DNA from: Terriglobus albidus
GTDB lineage: Bacteria > Acidobacteriota > Terriglobia > Terriglobales > Acidobacteriaceae
Assembly (NCBI RefSeq): GCF_008000815.1
Contig: NZ_CP042806.1
Location: 6,341,583 to 6,405,582 of the forward strand
Reading direction: 5' to 3'
Length of the DNA: 64,000 bases
A program made the position numbers and the translations under genes. A model generated the notes under the pieces. It worked only from the letters and a program-made list of their open reading frames with translations, did not search any database and had not been told where the DNA came from. This document shows, one piece after another, positions 28,595-36,811 of the stretch (positions within the stretch are counted from its first letter, which is position 1; each line of letters begins with the position of its first letter).

Positions 28595-29218
28595 CTACAC
28601 TCCTCGCTTGGCGTAGTACTCCGCCACCTGTCGCAGGTTGAACTCGAAAGGGACATCTTCATTGCCGGGCACTGACAACACTGTGCCGTGCGTGGTGACA
28701 CCCTCGGCAGCGAACTGCAGATAACTCGGCAGGCCCAGCCGGGGATTGGTGCGGGAGGGCTCCGTCATCTCTCCCTCGGCCTTCTCTGTCAATCGGATGA
28801 AGTCACCGACGCGCAGAACATAGCTGCCGATCGTTACGCGGCGTCCGTTCACAAGGACGTGCCCATGACTGACCAGTTGGCGCGCCTGCGCGATCGAGCG
28901 CGCAAATCCAAGCCTGAAGACGACGTTGTCCAGACGCCGCTCCAGCAGACCGATCAGGGCCTCGGCCCAATTTCCATTCTGCTGCACCCGCTTGGCAACG
29001 CGAACAAAGCGGCGAAGCTGCTCCTCGCGCAGACCATAGTGGAAGATCAGCTTCTGCTTTTCCCGCAGCTGTGCCCCAAACTCTGACAACTTCGGCTTAC
29101 GCTCGCGGCCGTGCTGGCCCGGCGGATAGTTTCTCTTTTCGAGCGCGCCGGGCTTGCCCAAGCCAGGCAGTTCCAGCCCCAGTGCGCGCTGCATCTTCCA
29201 CTTTGTCCGATGGCCCAT
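28595..29218 (-). CDS. rpsD: 30S ribosomal protein S4, cysteine-poor form
   Basis: A 207-residue S4 that nucleates 30S assembly on 16S rRNA. The hallmark YPPGQHG...KLSEFGAQLREKQKL (about 40-70) and the S4 RNA-binding domain RRLDNVVFRLGFARSIAQARQLVSHGHVLVNGRRV are clear. The N-terminus (MGHRTKWKMQRALGLELPG) lacks the four-cysteine zinc motif CRLCRR seen in many S4 proteins, so this is a zinc-free form like that of Streptomyces. It stands outside the usual rpsM-rpsK-rpsD-rpoA cluster. Start at 29218 chosen because a TTG at 29245 lies inside the leader hairpin. A small CxC gene is coupled downstream. Confidence 0.9.
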   Translation of the reverse strand: MGHRTKWKMQRALGLELPGLGKPGALEKRNYPPGQHGRERKPKLSEFGAQLREKQKLIFHYGLREEQLRRFVRVAKRVQQNGNWAEALIGLLERRLDNVVFRLGFARSIAQARQLVSHGHVLVNGRRVTIGSYVLRVGDFIRLTEKAEGEMTEPSRTNPRLGLPSYLQFAAEGVTTHGTVLSVPGNEDVPFEFNLRQVAEYYAKRGV

Positions 29219-29221
29219 ATC

Positions 29222-29268
29222 GTTGAGGACCCCTCCTGACGCCAAGAAATCGTCAAGGGTCCCTCAAC
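29222..29268 (-). promoter_or_regulatory. Leader hairpin over the rpsD ribosome site
   Basis: In the mRNA, GUUGAGGGACCC pairs with GGGUCCUCAAC (one bulged base), and inside it UGACG pairs with CGUCA. The Shine-Dalgarno AGGAGG lies between the two helices and the outer helix ends three bases before the AUG. The fold would hide the ribosome site. S4 is known to repress its own operon in other bacteria by binding a leader structure, so autoregulation is plausible. Confidence 0.65.
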
Positions 29269-29349
29269 CGCCGACAAACTAAGACTAAACAAGTCCTATA
29301 TTCATTTCCACTGGCCTTCATTGAAGTGCGCAAAAAAAGACCTGAAAGG

Positions 29350-29379
29350 TATAAACCCCGCCCTGAGGCGGGGTTTATA
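29350..29379 (-). terminator. Intrinsic terminator after the S10 peptidase gene
   Basis: A 13-bp perfect stem TATAAACCCCGCC-ctga-GGCGGGGTTTATA, 25 bp past the peptidase stop on the minus strand. The T-run (TCTTTTTTT) begins about ten bases after the stem, so efficiency is uncertain. Confidence 0.75.
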
Positions 29380-29403
29380 TACGTCTTGCGATATGTGGAA
29401 TCG

Positions 29404-31017
29404 TTATTTGCCGTTCTCTGTTCCCCGAATGAACTCGGCGGTGTCGTCGTGGAATCGCTTCATGATCGACTCGTTCAGATAGACCATGTGTCCGGACTCG
29501 TAGAAGTGGTAGCTGATGTTCTTCTGCAGGGCTGCGGGAATCTGCAGATGCTTCATCTCGTACTCCGCTCCAAAATAGAGCGTCCCCAGGTCGAAGTAGC
29601 CGCCCAGCAGCATGACCTTCAACTTCGGATTGCCCTTCATGCAGTTGGCCAGATCTGTCATCACATTGGTGCTTCGACCGAAGTTGGCAAACCCCTTGCG
29701 CATGTCCCAGTCAAAGCCGGGGTCACCGTAAGCACCCGGCTTATAGGTCATCTGGTCGCCATACTTTAACGTCTCGCGAGCGTAGCTGTTGATGGCGGTG
29801 GTGTAGGCCGAGGTGATGGCCTGCCCCTGTGGATCGTACTCCGCCTCCGATGACAGCGGATCGATATCGGGAGCCGCGTAGCGCGAGTCCAGACGGCCCG
29901 TCGTCAAGCCATCGCCAAGCTGCAGCATCTTGGAAAATCCACCGCCGTTGACGCGCAGATCGGCGCGCAGCAGATAGTCAACCGGCAGACCGGTATAGCC
30001 ATGCAGCTTCTCAGCGACAGCGCGCTTGTCGGCATCACCCAGGTCAGCACCCTTTGCCAACGCCAGCAGATAGTCCGTCGTAGCAAAGTGCTCGACCTCG
30101 GTCAGAAAGGGCTCGAGCGCAGCCGGCTGCGTCGGCAGTTTGTGGTGATAGAAAGCCGTAGCCGCCATGCTGGGCAGCGACAGAACATAGGCCATATCGC
30201 TGCCCGGTCCGGAACGCGATCCGTCAGCCGAGTCGGCAAAGTTCAGAATCTGGCTCAGCAGAATGACACCGTTTAGATCAACACCGCTGTTCTGCAGCAT
30301 GTTCGAGAGCACTGCGGAACGCGTGGTGCCGTAGCTCTCGCCAAAGAGATACTTCGGCGAGTTCCAGCGGGAGTATTTGGTCAAAAAGCGGCGGATGAAA
30401 CGGTCGAAGGCATGCGCATCCTGGTCGATACCCCAGAAGGCCTTCTCCTTATCTTTACCGAAGAGACGGCTGAAACCCGCACCAGGCATATCGATGAAGA
30501 CCACGTCCGAGACATCGAGCAGCGAATAGGTATTGTCCGTGATCTTGTACGGCGCGGCCGGATCGTGATGCGTGTCGTTGGTGATCACACGCTTCGGTCC
30601 GAATGACCCCATGTGCAGCCACATCGTCGAGCTGCCCGGGCCACCGTTATAGAGGAAGGTCACGGGCCGCTCCTCGGCCTTCGCACCCTTCTTGAAATAA
30701 GCCGTGTAGAAGATGCGGGCGGTCGCCGGAGCCTCCTCCGGCTTTTCGAGGTTGATATGCGCCTCAGGCAGCCAGCTTCCGTCGAGCGCAATTTGCGCAT
30801 CGTGCGCATCATCGGCGGCGACCGTCAGTGTGCCGGCGACAGCCTTGTAGTCGACCCGCTGACCGTTCGCGGTGACCGAACCCTCAGTTTCGGAAGCAGG
30901 CGTTACCACGGCGGGCATAGCAGCGGCGGGGGCGGGGGCAGGAACCTTCGGCGGCTCTTCCTTCTGCTGGGCAAAACAGGAAACGGTTGCAAATGCCAGA
31001 AAAACAAGCTTCTTCAT
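29404..31017 (-). CDS. Secreted serine carboxypeptidase, S10 family
   Basis: A 537-residue exported peptidase. Signal peptide MKKLVFLAFATVSCFA (cleavage near residue 17), then a Pro/Ala-rich linker (about 22-45) and an alpha/beta-hydrolase catalytic domain. Visible motifs: oxyanion GGPGSSTMW, nucleophile Ser in FGESYGTTRS (near residue 226), acid Asp in LLGGYFDLGT and His in YESGHMVYLN. S10 enzymes remove C-terminal residues at acid pH, fitting an acidophilic soil organism. Start set at MKKLVF (31017); an upstream open frame runs through the putative small RNA and is not coding. A terminator follows. Confidence 0.93.
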   Translation of the reverse strand: MKKLVFLAFATVSCFAQQKEEPPKVPAPAPAAAMPAVVTPASETEGSVTANGQRVDYKAVAGTLTVAADDAHDAQIALDGSWLPEAHINLEKPEEAPATARIFYTAYFKKGAKAEERPVTFLYNGGPGSSTMWLHMGSFGPKRVITNDTHHDPAAPYKITDNTYSLLDVSDVVFIDMPGAGFSRLFGKDKEKAFWGIDQDAHAFDRFIRRFLTKYSRWNSPKYLFGESYGTTRSAVLSNMLQNSGVDLNGVILLSQILNFADSADGSRSGPGSDMAYVLSLPSMAATAFYHHKLPTQPAALEPFLTEVEHFATTDYLLALAKGADLGDADKRAVAEKLHGYTGLPVDYLLRADLRVNGGGFSKMLQLGDGLTTGRLDSRYAAPDIDPLSSEAEYDPQGQAITSAYTTAINSYARETLKYGDQMTYKPGAYGDPGFDWDMRKGFANFGRSTNVMTDLANCMKGNPKLKVMLLGGYFDLGTLYFGAEYEMKHLQIPAALQKNISYHFYESGHMVYLNESIMKRFHDDTAEFIRGTENGK

Positions 31018-31079
31018 AGTGATGTTTGACACCTCGGCTAATAGAGGACGGGGGATTCCGTTCTTGCAACAGGTTACAG

Positions 31080-31256
31080 GCAAAAAAATAGGCCCCACAT
31101 ACGTGTACGTGGGGCCTCGCTCAAGGATTTGTCGGTGCCTGGATTGTTCTGCAGCACTTGGACCTGCCAACCATACTTGCCTCCGCCGGACTCTCCCTAA
31201 GGGCCCGGAATCTGCATCGTTAGCTAGCCTAATTGCCCCAAACAACGGAACCGTAC
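31080..31256 (-). ncRNA. Putative small RNA or regulatory leader
   Basis: About 175 nt between a promoter-like TTGACT-N17-CAATAT (31264-31292, minus strand) and a strong intrinsic terminator (31091-31116 with seven T). No open frame of significance. It could be an independent small RNA of 6S size or a conditional terminator leader for the S10 gene that starts at 31017. Base pairing of 5' and 3' ends, expected for 6S, was not convincing by eye. Confidence 0.5.
31081..31116 (-). terminator. Intrinsic terminator upstream of the S10 gene
   Basis: Stem GGCCCCAC / GTGGGGCC with inner ACGTGT loop, followed on the minus strand by TATTTTTTTG. It ends about 64 bp before the S10 start codon, so it stops transcription entering that gene or ends the putative small RNA. 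Confidence 0.85.
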
Positions 31257-31345
31257 AACATATTGTGTTGTCTATGCAGATAAGTCAAGCAAAATTTCGC
31301 CAGATGGGAACGAATGCGTGAAAGTCGCCGTATCCTTCCATCACT

Positions 31346-31984
31346 ATGAAAACCTCCGTCTGCCTGCTCACTCTCGTATCTGCGACTGCGCTGCTCGCCA
31401 CCGGCTGCCGCGTCTCCTCCAGTGGCGAGTCCGGCAACAAGGATGTTCGTGTCGCCACCCCGTTTGGAGGACTACAGGTCAAAACCGACCCGGAGAAGGT
31501 CATCAGCGGTCTCGGCCTGCCCGTCTATCCCGGCGCCTCCCTCGAAATGAAACAGAAGGATGGCAAGGAGGAACCCGATGCGGCCGACTTCAATATGGGT
31601 TTCGGGGACTTCCGCATCCATGTGAAGGCGGTGACCTACACCACCACCGACTCAGCCGACAAGGTTGAGGCTTACTACCGCAAGGCCCTTGCCGCCTATG
31701 GGGACGTCATCGCCTGCAAAGACAGCAAGCCGATCGGTACCCCGACCCGCACCGGCCAGGGCCTGACCTGCGATGAGAAGGATGGCCACGTGAACGTCAA
31801 TGGCAAGGGGACGGATTCAGTAAAAGGCGACCTGGACCTGCGAGCCGGCTCAAAGCAGCACCAGCACATCGTCGGTATTGAGAAGAAGGGCGATGTTACC
31901 CGCTTCGGCCTGGTGGCGCTCGATCTGCCAGGCAAGATCAGCTTCGACGATAACGACAAGGACAAGGAAAAACAGGCTAACTAG
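31346..31984 (+). CDS. Lipoprotein, unknown
   Basis: A 212-residue lipoprotein. The signal MKTSVCLLTLVSATALLATGC ends in a lipobox with acylated Cys21. The mature part holds LPVYPGASLEMKQKDGKEEPDAADFNMGFG and VTYTTTDSADKVEAYYRKALAAYGDV, a pattern common in acidobacterial proteins of unknown role, and a charged tail DDNDKDKEKQAN. No domain with known function recognised. TATCCT lies nine bases before the ATG; no ribosome site. Confidence 0.75.
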   Translation: MKTSVCLLTLVSATALLATGCRVSSSGESGNKDVRVATPFGGLQVKTDPEKVISGLGLPVYPGASLEMKQKDGKEEPDAADFNMGFGDFRIHVKAVTYTTTDSADKVEAYYRKALAAYGDVIACKDSKPIGTPTRTGQGLTCDEKDGHVNVNGKGTDSVKGDLDLRAGSKQHQHIVGIEKKGDVTRFGLVALDLPGKISFDDNDKDKEKQAN

Positions 31985-31989
31985 CCCAT

Positions 31990-32222
31990 GCACTGGGTGC
32001 CCCATTCACCCCAACGAACGTGTTCGTTGGGGTGGTCACGCGAAAGCGTGAGTGGGACATTCGAGCAAAGTTCGAATCGTCTTTTTTTGTCATTTCGCAG
32101 CGTTCGGGGTCCCCGGCCAGCTTTGCTGGCTGGGGTGAAGCGCAGCGGAGAAATCTGCTTCTCTACCGATCGATCTCCCGACTCAAAACTTCAAAAGCAG
32201 ATCCCTTCGGGATGACAAAAGA
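31990..32222. repeat. Composite dispersed intergenic repeat
   Basis: Begins with TGGGTGCCCCATTC, the hairpin CCCCAACGAACG/CGTTCGTTGGGG-like arms and CACGCGAAAGCGTG, then the GTCATTTCGCAGCG ... GCGGAGAAATCTGCTT module with an embedded GGCCAGC/GCTGGC stem, and ends in GGGATGACAAA. The remaining 250 bp to pyrR contain a short CCGGT/ACCGG stem at about 32436-32453 and nothing else clear. Confidence 0.7.
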
Positions 32223-32479
32223 TACGATTTGAGCGGGTCTCGCATATCCCACCCATCGCGTTGCGATGGATGGGGCGCCCAGATGTGTGGCTCAACAAAA
32301 GCAGGTCCTCCACTCACCCATCCAAAGCTGCTCCGACACCCCGACGTGTCCGATATCCGGAATACGCGGAAGATTCATACAGTTATCCGCAAGCGGGGCC
32401 GTCTGCGACCCAGCCTCTCTTCTAATCGTAGTTCTCCGGTTGCCTGAGACCGGTGGGCCACGTATCATTCGAGGGCAGA

Positions 32480-33049
32480 ATGAGCGAGTCGAAGCCGAAA
32501 CCCACCCTCCGCGAGAAGGGCAGATTGATGTCTGCCTCAGAGATCGAGCGCACCCTGGTGCGCCTGGCACACGAGATTGTCGAAAAGAACAATGGCGCGG
32601 CCAACCTGGGTCTGGTCGGCATCAAGCGCCGCGGCGTTCCTTTAGCGGAGCGTCTGGCAAAACTGATCGGAGCGATTGAAAAGACTACGGTCGACACCGG
32701 CGTCCTGGATATCAGCTTCTACCGCGACGACCTGTCGACGTCGGGAACGCGGCCGACGGTGACTCCCGGCGCGATCGGTTTTGACGTCAACGACCGCGAC
32801 ATCATTCTGATGGACGACGTGCTCTATACCGGCCGTACCATCCGCGCCGCGCTCGATGCCCTGTTTGACCACGGACGTCCCCGCTCGGTACAACTTCTGG
32901 TGCTGATTGATCGCGGCTGGCGCGAACTGCCCATCGAAGCGCAGTTCATCGGCCGTAAGGTCCAAACGACTGACCGCGAAATTATTGAAGTGAAGTTCAA
33001 CGAAGTCGACCAGCAGGAGCAGGTTCTGCTCGTGGAGCGAGTCGACTAA
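32480..33049 (+). CDS. pyrR: Bifunctional pyr operon regulator / uracil phosphoribosyltransferase
   Basis: A 189-residue type I phosphoribosyltransferase. The PRPP loop is DIILMDDVLYTGRTIRAAL, and the PyrR-specific IKRRGVPLAERLAKLI and DISFYRDDLS are present. PyrR binds the pyr leader RNA when UMP is high and also has weak UPRT activity. The start at 32480 follows GAGGGCAG. It leads pyrB and pyrC; a clear antiterminator leader was not seen upstream. Confidence 0.93.
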   Translation: MSESKPKPTLREKGRLMSASEIERTLVRLAHEIVEKNNGAANLGLVGIKRRGVPLAERLAKLIGAIEKTTVDTGVLDISFYRDDLSTSGTRPTVTPGAIGFDVNDRDIILMDDVLYTGRTIRAALDALFDHGRPRSVQLLVLIDRGWRELPIEAQFIGRKVQTTDREIIEVKFNEVDQQEQVLLVERVD

Positions 33050-33075
33050 CCCAGGTTTTCCCGTGTTACATCCTG

Positions 33076-34125
33076 ATGTCACCTGCCACTAAGTCCGCCT
33101 CTAAATCTGCGCATAAGTCTGTGCCTAAAAAGGCAACAGCTCAGGCGCCGCAGCCGAAGGCTACGACACCATCAGCCGACGGCATTCACCCTGGCAGCCT
33201 GCTCTCGATCACGCAGCTCTCGCTCGAAGAGGTCAGCAATATTCTTGCGCTCGCCGAGCGCCTGGCCGGCGAACCGCAGAGCAAGCACGCAACCCTGCTG
33301 GAAAACCGCAAGCTGGCGCTGCTGTTCTACGAGAGCAGCACACGAACCCGCACCAGCTTTGAGCTTGCAGCAAAATCACTCGGCGCCATGACCACCCTGG
33401 TCAGCGACAAGTCCTCCTCGATCGAGAAGGGCGAGAGCCTGAAAGATACCGGCCTGACGCTGCGCGCACTGGGAGCAGAGTGCATCATCCTGCGGCACAA
33501 CGCCTCCGGCTCGCCGTATCTGTTGGCGAAGCATACCGGTCTACCCGTGCTGAATGCGGGCGATGGCATGCACGAGCACCCATCGCAGGCGCTGCTGGAT
33601 CTTCGCACCATCCTCAGCCGCCTGGGGAAGAAGCAGGCCGCAACCGACACCACGCTCGACGGCATTACTGTCTGCATCACCGGCGACATCCTGCACTCAC
33701 GCGTAGCCCGCTCGAATGCTCTGCTGCTGCCTCGTCTTGGCGCAAAGGTCATTCTGTGCGGTCCGCAGCAGCTGCTTCCCCCGGAAGCCGTTGATCTATC
33801 CACTGGGATCACGCTGGAGCGCGACTTCGACAAGGCGCTGCAGCAGTCGCAGGTCGCCATGATGCTTCGCATCCAGAAGGAGCGGCTGGCCGGCATGCAG
33901 ATTGACCTGGCCGACTACCAGAAACAGTACCAGCTCAATGAAGATCGCTACTTCAAACACGCGCCCACCGCGGTGGTGATGCATCCCGGCCCGATGATCC
34001 GTGGGCTCGAGATCACGGCGGATATCGCCGACGGCCCAAGCTCCGCCATTGAGGAACAGGTGCGCAACGGTCTCGCCATCCGCATGGCGCTTCTCGTACG
34101 CGCGTTGAACGGAGGCGCCGCATGA
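33076..34125 (+). CDS. pyrB: Aspartate carbamoyltransferase catalytic chain
   Basis: A 349-residue enzyme that condenses carbamoyl phosphate and aspartate in pyrimidine synthesis. The carbamoyl-phosphate site is SSTRTRTSFE (87-96), followed by HEHPSQALLDLRTI and the late MHPGPMIRGLEI. Residues 1-36 form a Lys/Ala/Pro-rich tail (MSPATKSASKSAHKSVPKK) that is not part of the fold and resembles no targeting signal for bacteria. pyrR is 26 bp upstream and pyrC overlaps by four bases (ATGA). No pyrI chain is present. Confidence 0.95.
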   Translation: MSPATKSASKSAHKSVPKKATAQAPQPKATTPSADGIHPGSLLSITQLSLEEVSNILALAERLAGEPQSKHATLLENRKLALLFYESSTRTRTSFELAAKSLGAMTTLVSDKSSSIEKGESLKDTGLTLRALGAECIILRHNASGSPYLLAKHTGLPVLNAGDGMHEHPSQALLDLRTILSRLGKKQAATDTTLDGITVCITGDILHSRVARSNALLLPRLGAKVILCGPQQLLPPEAVDLSTGITLERDFDKALQQSQVAMMLRIQKERLAGMQIDLADYQKQYQLNEDRYFKHAPTAVVMHPGPMIRGLEITADIADGPSSAIEEQVRNGLAIRMALLVRALNGGAA

Positions 34126-35438
34126 AATCGATTCTGATCAAAGGCGGCCATCTGATTGATCCGCCATCGCGCACCGATCGTCCGCGCGATCTGCTCATTC
34201 ACGACAACAAGATTGTTGAACTCGGCGATCCGGGCAAGCTCAATGCCACGGCCAAGAAAGAAGGCGCCGAGGTTATCGACGCTACCGGCCTGGTGGTCGC
34301 GCCTGGATTGGTCGATATCCACGTTCACCTGCGTGAACCAGGCCAGGGCCACAAGGAGACCATCGAGTCCGGCACCAAAGCCGGCGCGATGGGTGGATTC
34401 ACCGCGCTCTGCTGCATGCCCAACACCTCTCCGGTAAACGATTCGCCGGAGATCACCCGCTGGATGCTCTCGCCGGAACGCAACGCTGTTATTCGCGTCT
34501 TCCCCGTTGCAGCCGCAACCCGCGGCAGCATGGGCGAGGCCATTACGGAGTACGGCTCGTTGAAAGCTGCCGGCGCCGTCGGCGTCTCTGACGATGGCAA
34601 GCCTGTCCTGCAGGATGCCATCATGCATCAGGCGCTCATTGCTGCTGCGCGCGCCGGCGTGCCAATGATTCAGCATGCCGAGAACACCAAGATCACCGTG
34701 GGCGCCAGCATGAACGCCGGCGCACGCGCCTTCCGCCTGGGCCTGCGCGGCATGTCGGTCGAAGCGGAGTCCGGCATTGTGGAGCGCGATATACGTCTCG
34801 TCCGCGAGCTGACGACTTCCGGCAAGGGTCCACGGCCACATCTGCACGTTCAGCATGTCTCCACGGCGAAAGCGATGGAGGCCATTCGTCACGCCAAGCG
34901 CGCGGGTCTGCATGTGACCTGCGAGGTAGCGCCGCATCACTTCATGCTGACCGATGAAGCAGTCGAGGGCTACAACACGCACGCGAAGATGAATCCTCCG
35001 CTGCGCGGCGAGGCTGATCGTGCCGCGATGGTGACAGCACTGCTGGACGGCACTGCCGACTGCATTGCAACCGATCACGCTCCGCACGCCGTGCACGAGA
35101 AAGAGCAGGAGTTCGAGAAGGCTCCGAACGGCATCACCGGTCTGGAGACATCACTCTCACTTTCGATCAAGATGCTGCATCATCAGCACCGTATGCCATT
35201 ACTGCGGCTGATCCACCTGATGAGCACCGCGCCTGCACACATCATGGGCCTGCGCGGACGCGGAACCCTGGCGCCTGAAGCCTTCGCCGATGTCGTGCTC
35301 TTCGATCCGAAATCGACCTGGACCTTCAATGCCCGCAACTCTCCATCGAAATCACGCAACACACCGTTCGATGGACACACGTTGCCGGGAGTCGTGAAGA
35401 TGACGATCTCGGAAGGACGGATCGTTTACCGAAGCTAG
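34122..35438 (+). CDS. pyrC: Dihydroorotase
   Basis: A 438-residue class I-type amidohydrolase that closes carbamoyl aspartate to dihydroorotate. Metal motifs: VDIHVHLREPG at about 66-76, GGFTALCCMPNTSP, HVQHVST, and ATDHAPHAVHEKE with the catalytic Asp. Length and sequence fit the bacterial type that partners with PyrB. Start overlaps the pyrB stop by four bases. A terminator follows at 35472. Confidence 0.95.
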   Translation: MKSILIKGGHLIDPPSRTDRPRDLLIHDNKIVELGDPGKLNATAKKEGAEVIDATGLVVAPGLVDIHVHLREPGQGHKETIESGTKAGAMGGFTALCCMPNTSPVNDSPEITRWMLSPERNAVIRVFPVAAATRGSMGEAITEYGSLKAAGAVGVSDDGKPVLQDAIMHQALIAAARAGVPMIQHAENTKITVGASMNAGARAFRLGLRGMSVEAESGIVERDIRLVRELTTSGKGPRPHLHVQHVSTAKAMEAIRHAKRAGLHVTCEVAPHHFMLTDEAVEGYNTHAKMNPPLRGEADRAAMVTALLDGTADCIATDHAPHAVHEKEQEFEKAPNGITGLETSLSLSIKMLHHQHRMPLLRLIHLMSTAPAHIMGLRGRGTLAPEAFADVVLFDPKSTWTFNARNSPSKSRNTPFDGHTLPGVVKMTISEGRIVYRS

Positions 35439-35440
35439 TT

Positions 35441-35595
35441 GAATCGTGGAATGGTTGAATCGTTGAATGGTAAAAGCCCGGTGAATGCCGGGCTTTTTGT
35501 TTTGTGAGCATCTATTCGTTAACAAAAGTTCAGGACCTACCCTGACCGTTCGGCGACCAAACTATTCAACGATTCAACCATGCAACGATTCAACG
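35441..35595. repeat. Inverted pair of ATTCAACN octamer arrays
   Basis: About four copies of the complement (GNTTGAAT) at 35441-35471 and four copies in direct orientation at 35564-35595, one with ATGCAACG. They bracket the pyrC terminator and could pair with each other. Confidence 0.75.
35472..35502 (+). terminator. Intrinsic terminator of the pyr operon
   Basis: Stem AAAAGCCCGG-tgaatg-CCGGGCTTTT followed by TGTTTT, 33 bp after the pyrC stop. Confidence 0.9.
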
Positions 35596-35699
35596 ACTTC
35601 CCACTACTTACAACTTGCAACTGTCTTTCCCGCATCGTATTACTCGAACAACCCTCGCGCCTCCCCTCCCACTGGCGCGATCAGAAACGAGGACGATCG

Positions 35700-36629
35700 A
35701 TGTTTCTCCCCTGGAAGACAATTTCATCTACCGCAGCGGCGTTGTTATTGTGCTGTGCGCTTGCGGGTTGCAAGTCTGCGGATGAAAAAGCGCTGGAACA
35801 AGCGAAACAACAGGCTGCGGCCACGGGTCAGCCGCAGCAGGTAGTGACCAATGACGGTAAGGGCAATATCGTTACAACGACGGTGCAACCGCCCGATCCG
35901 CAGACGCATCAGCAGACCATCACACAGACCACTGCTCCGGCTCCGATGGGCAGCACTCCTGGAACTACCACCACTGCGGCAACTCCCATGATGGCTCCTG
36001 GCACCGCTCCTGGCACCGCTCCAGGCGCAACTCCGGTTCCGGCCGGCGCTGCTGTACCGGAACCGAATAAGCCGATCGTGAAGCCGGTAGATGTGAAGAT
36101 CCCCGCCGGAACCAACATGGCTATCCGCATCAATCAGCACATCAGCGTGAAGACTACGCCCGCAGGCTCCCGCTTCACCGGCGAGATCGCCGAGCCTATC
36201 GCAGTGAATGATCGCGTAATCGTACCGCGTGGCACACCAGTCGGCGGCGTTGTCGAGGAGTCGCACAAGCGCGGTCACTTCAAGGGCGCATCCATCCTGC
36301 AACTTCGCCTCACCAGCATGACCCTGAACGGCACCGAATACCCACTGGAAACCGGGACCTTTACCCGGACCAAAAAGGGTAAAGGTAAGCGCAGCGCCGC
36401 CTGGATCGGCGGCGGTACCGGCGCCGGCATGCTGATCGGCGGCCTGGCTACCGGCGGCGTCGGCCTTCTGGTCGGCGGCCTCTCCGGCGCTGGCGCAGGC
36501 ACAGCTGTTGCCGGCCTGACCGGCAACAAGGACATCGACTTACCTGCCGAGTCGCTTGTCCGTTTCCGCCTGGCCGACGACCTCAGCGTCGTCCCCCCGG
36601 CAAACAACAACGCGGCCTCACAGCAGTAG
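35700..36629 (+). CDS. Lipoprotein with glycine-zipper region
   Basis: A 309-residue lipoprotein. The signal MFLPWKTISSTAAALLLCCALAGC ends at lipidated Cys24. A Thr/Pro/Ala-rich, low-complexity segment (about 65-140) leads to a compact beta-rich domain (about 150-250: IPAGTNMAIRINQHISVKTTPAGSRFTGEIAEPI), resembling the TrbI/VirB10-like or LysM-adjacent folds, then a glycine-zipper segment (WIGGGTGAGMLIGGLATGG). Such proteins often sit in the outer membrane; function unknown. GAGGA lies ten bases before the ATG. Confidence 0.75.
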   Translation: MFLPWKTISSTAAALLLCCALAGCKSADEKALEQAKQQAAATGQPQQVVTNDGKGNIVTTTVQPPDPQTHQQTITQTTAPAPMGSTPGTTTTAATPMMAPGTAPGTAPGATPVPAGAAVPEPNKPIVKPVDVKIPAGTNMAIRINQHISVKTTPAGSRFTGEIAEPIAVNDRVIVPRGTPVGGVVEESHKRGHFKGASILQLRLTSMTLNGTEYPLETGTFTRTKKGKGKRSAAWIGGGTGAGMLIGGLATGGVGLLVGGLSGAGAGTAVAGLTGNKDIDLPAESLVRFRLADDLSVVPPANNNAASQQ

Positions 36630-36660
36630 CACAGACAAGATAAACAGTTAGCCTCCCTTA

Positions 36661-36691
36661 GCGGACGTCCCCCGGCGTCCGCTCTTTTTTT
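36661..36691 (+). terminator. Intrinsic terminator
   Basis: Stem GCGGACG-tcccccgg-CGTCCGC followed by TCTTTTTTT, just after the lipoprotein gene. Confidence 0.92.
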
Positions 36692-36700
36692 GAATAACCA

Positions 36701-36746
36701 AATGATTGAAGAATTGAATGATTGAAGAATTGAATGATTGAAGAAG
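36701..36746. repeat. 16-bp tandem repeat
   Basis: Nearly three copies of AATGATTGAAGAATTG in direct tandem. A partly complementary run (CATTCAATGATTCATTAATTC) lies about 15 bp further on, so the whole can fold back. Confidence 0.8.
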
Positions 36747-36811
36747 GGCTGCGCGTAGCGTCATTCAATGATTCATTAATTCCATTATTCAATCATCATT
36801 CAACCTCCTAG

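Noticed and set aside
28201..28641. Plus-strand frame of 146 residues opposite the small CxC gene
   Set aside because: It crosses the octamer repeat and lacks a ribosome site; the minus-strand gene is coupled to rpsD.
31018..31245. 76-residue extension of the S10 peptidase frame
   Set aside because: It runs through a strong terminator and would hide a clear signal peptide that begins at 31017.
32390..32479. PyrR-binding attenuator ahead of pyrR
   Set aside because: A short CCGGT/ACCGG stem is present, but the conserved PyrR loop and a following terminator were not seen.
33948..35096. A 382-residue frame antisense to pyrB/pyrC
   Set aside because: Lies opposite a conserved dihydroorotase; composition typical of antisense shadows (many His, Arg, Gly).
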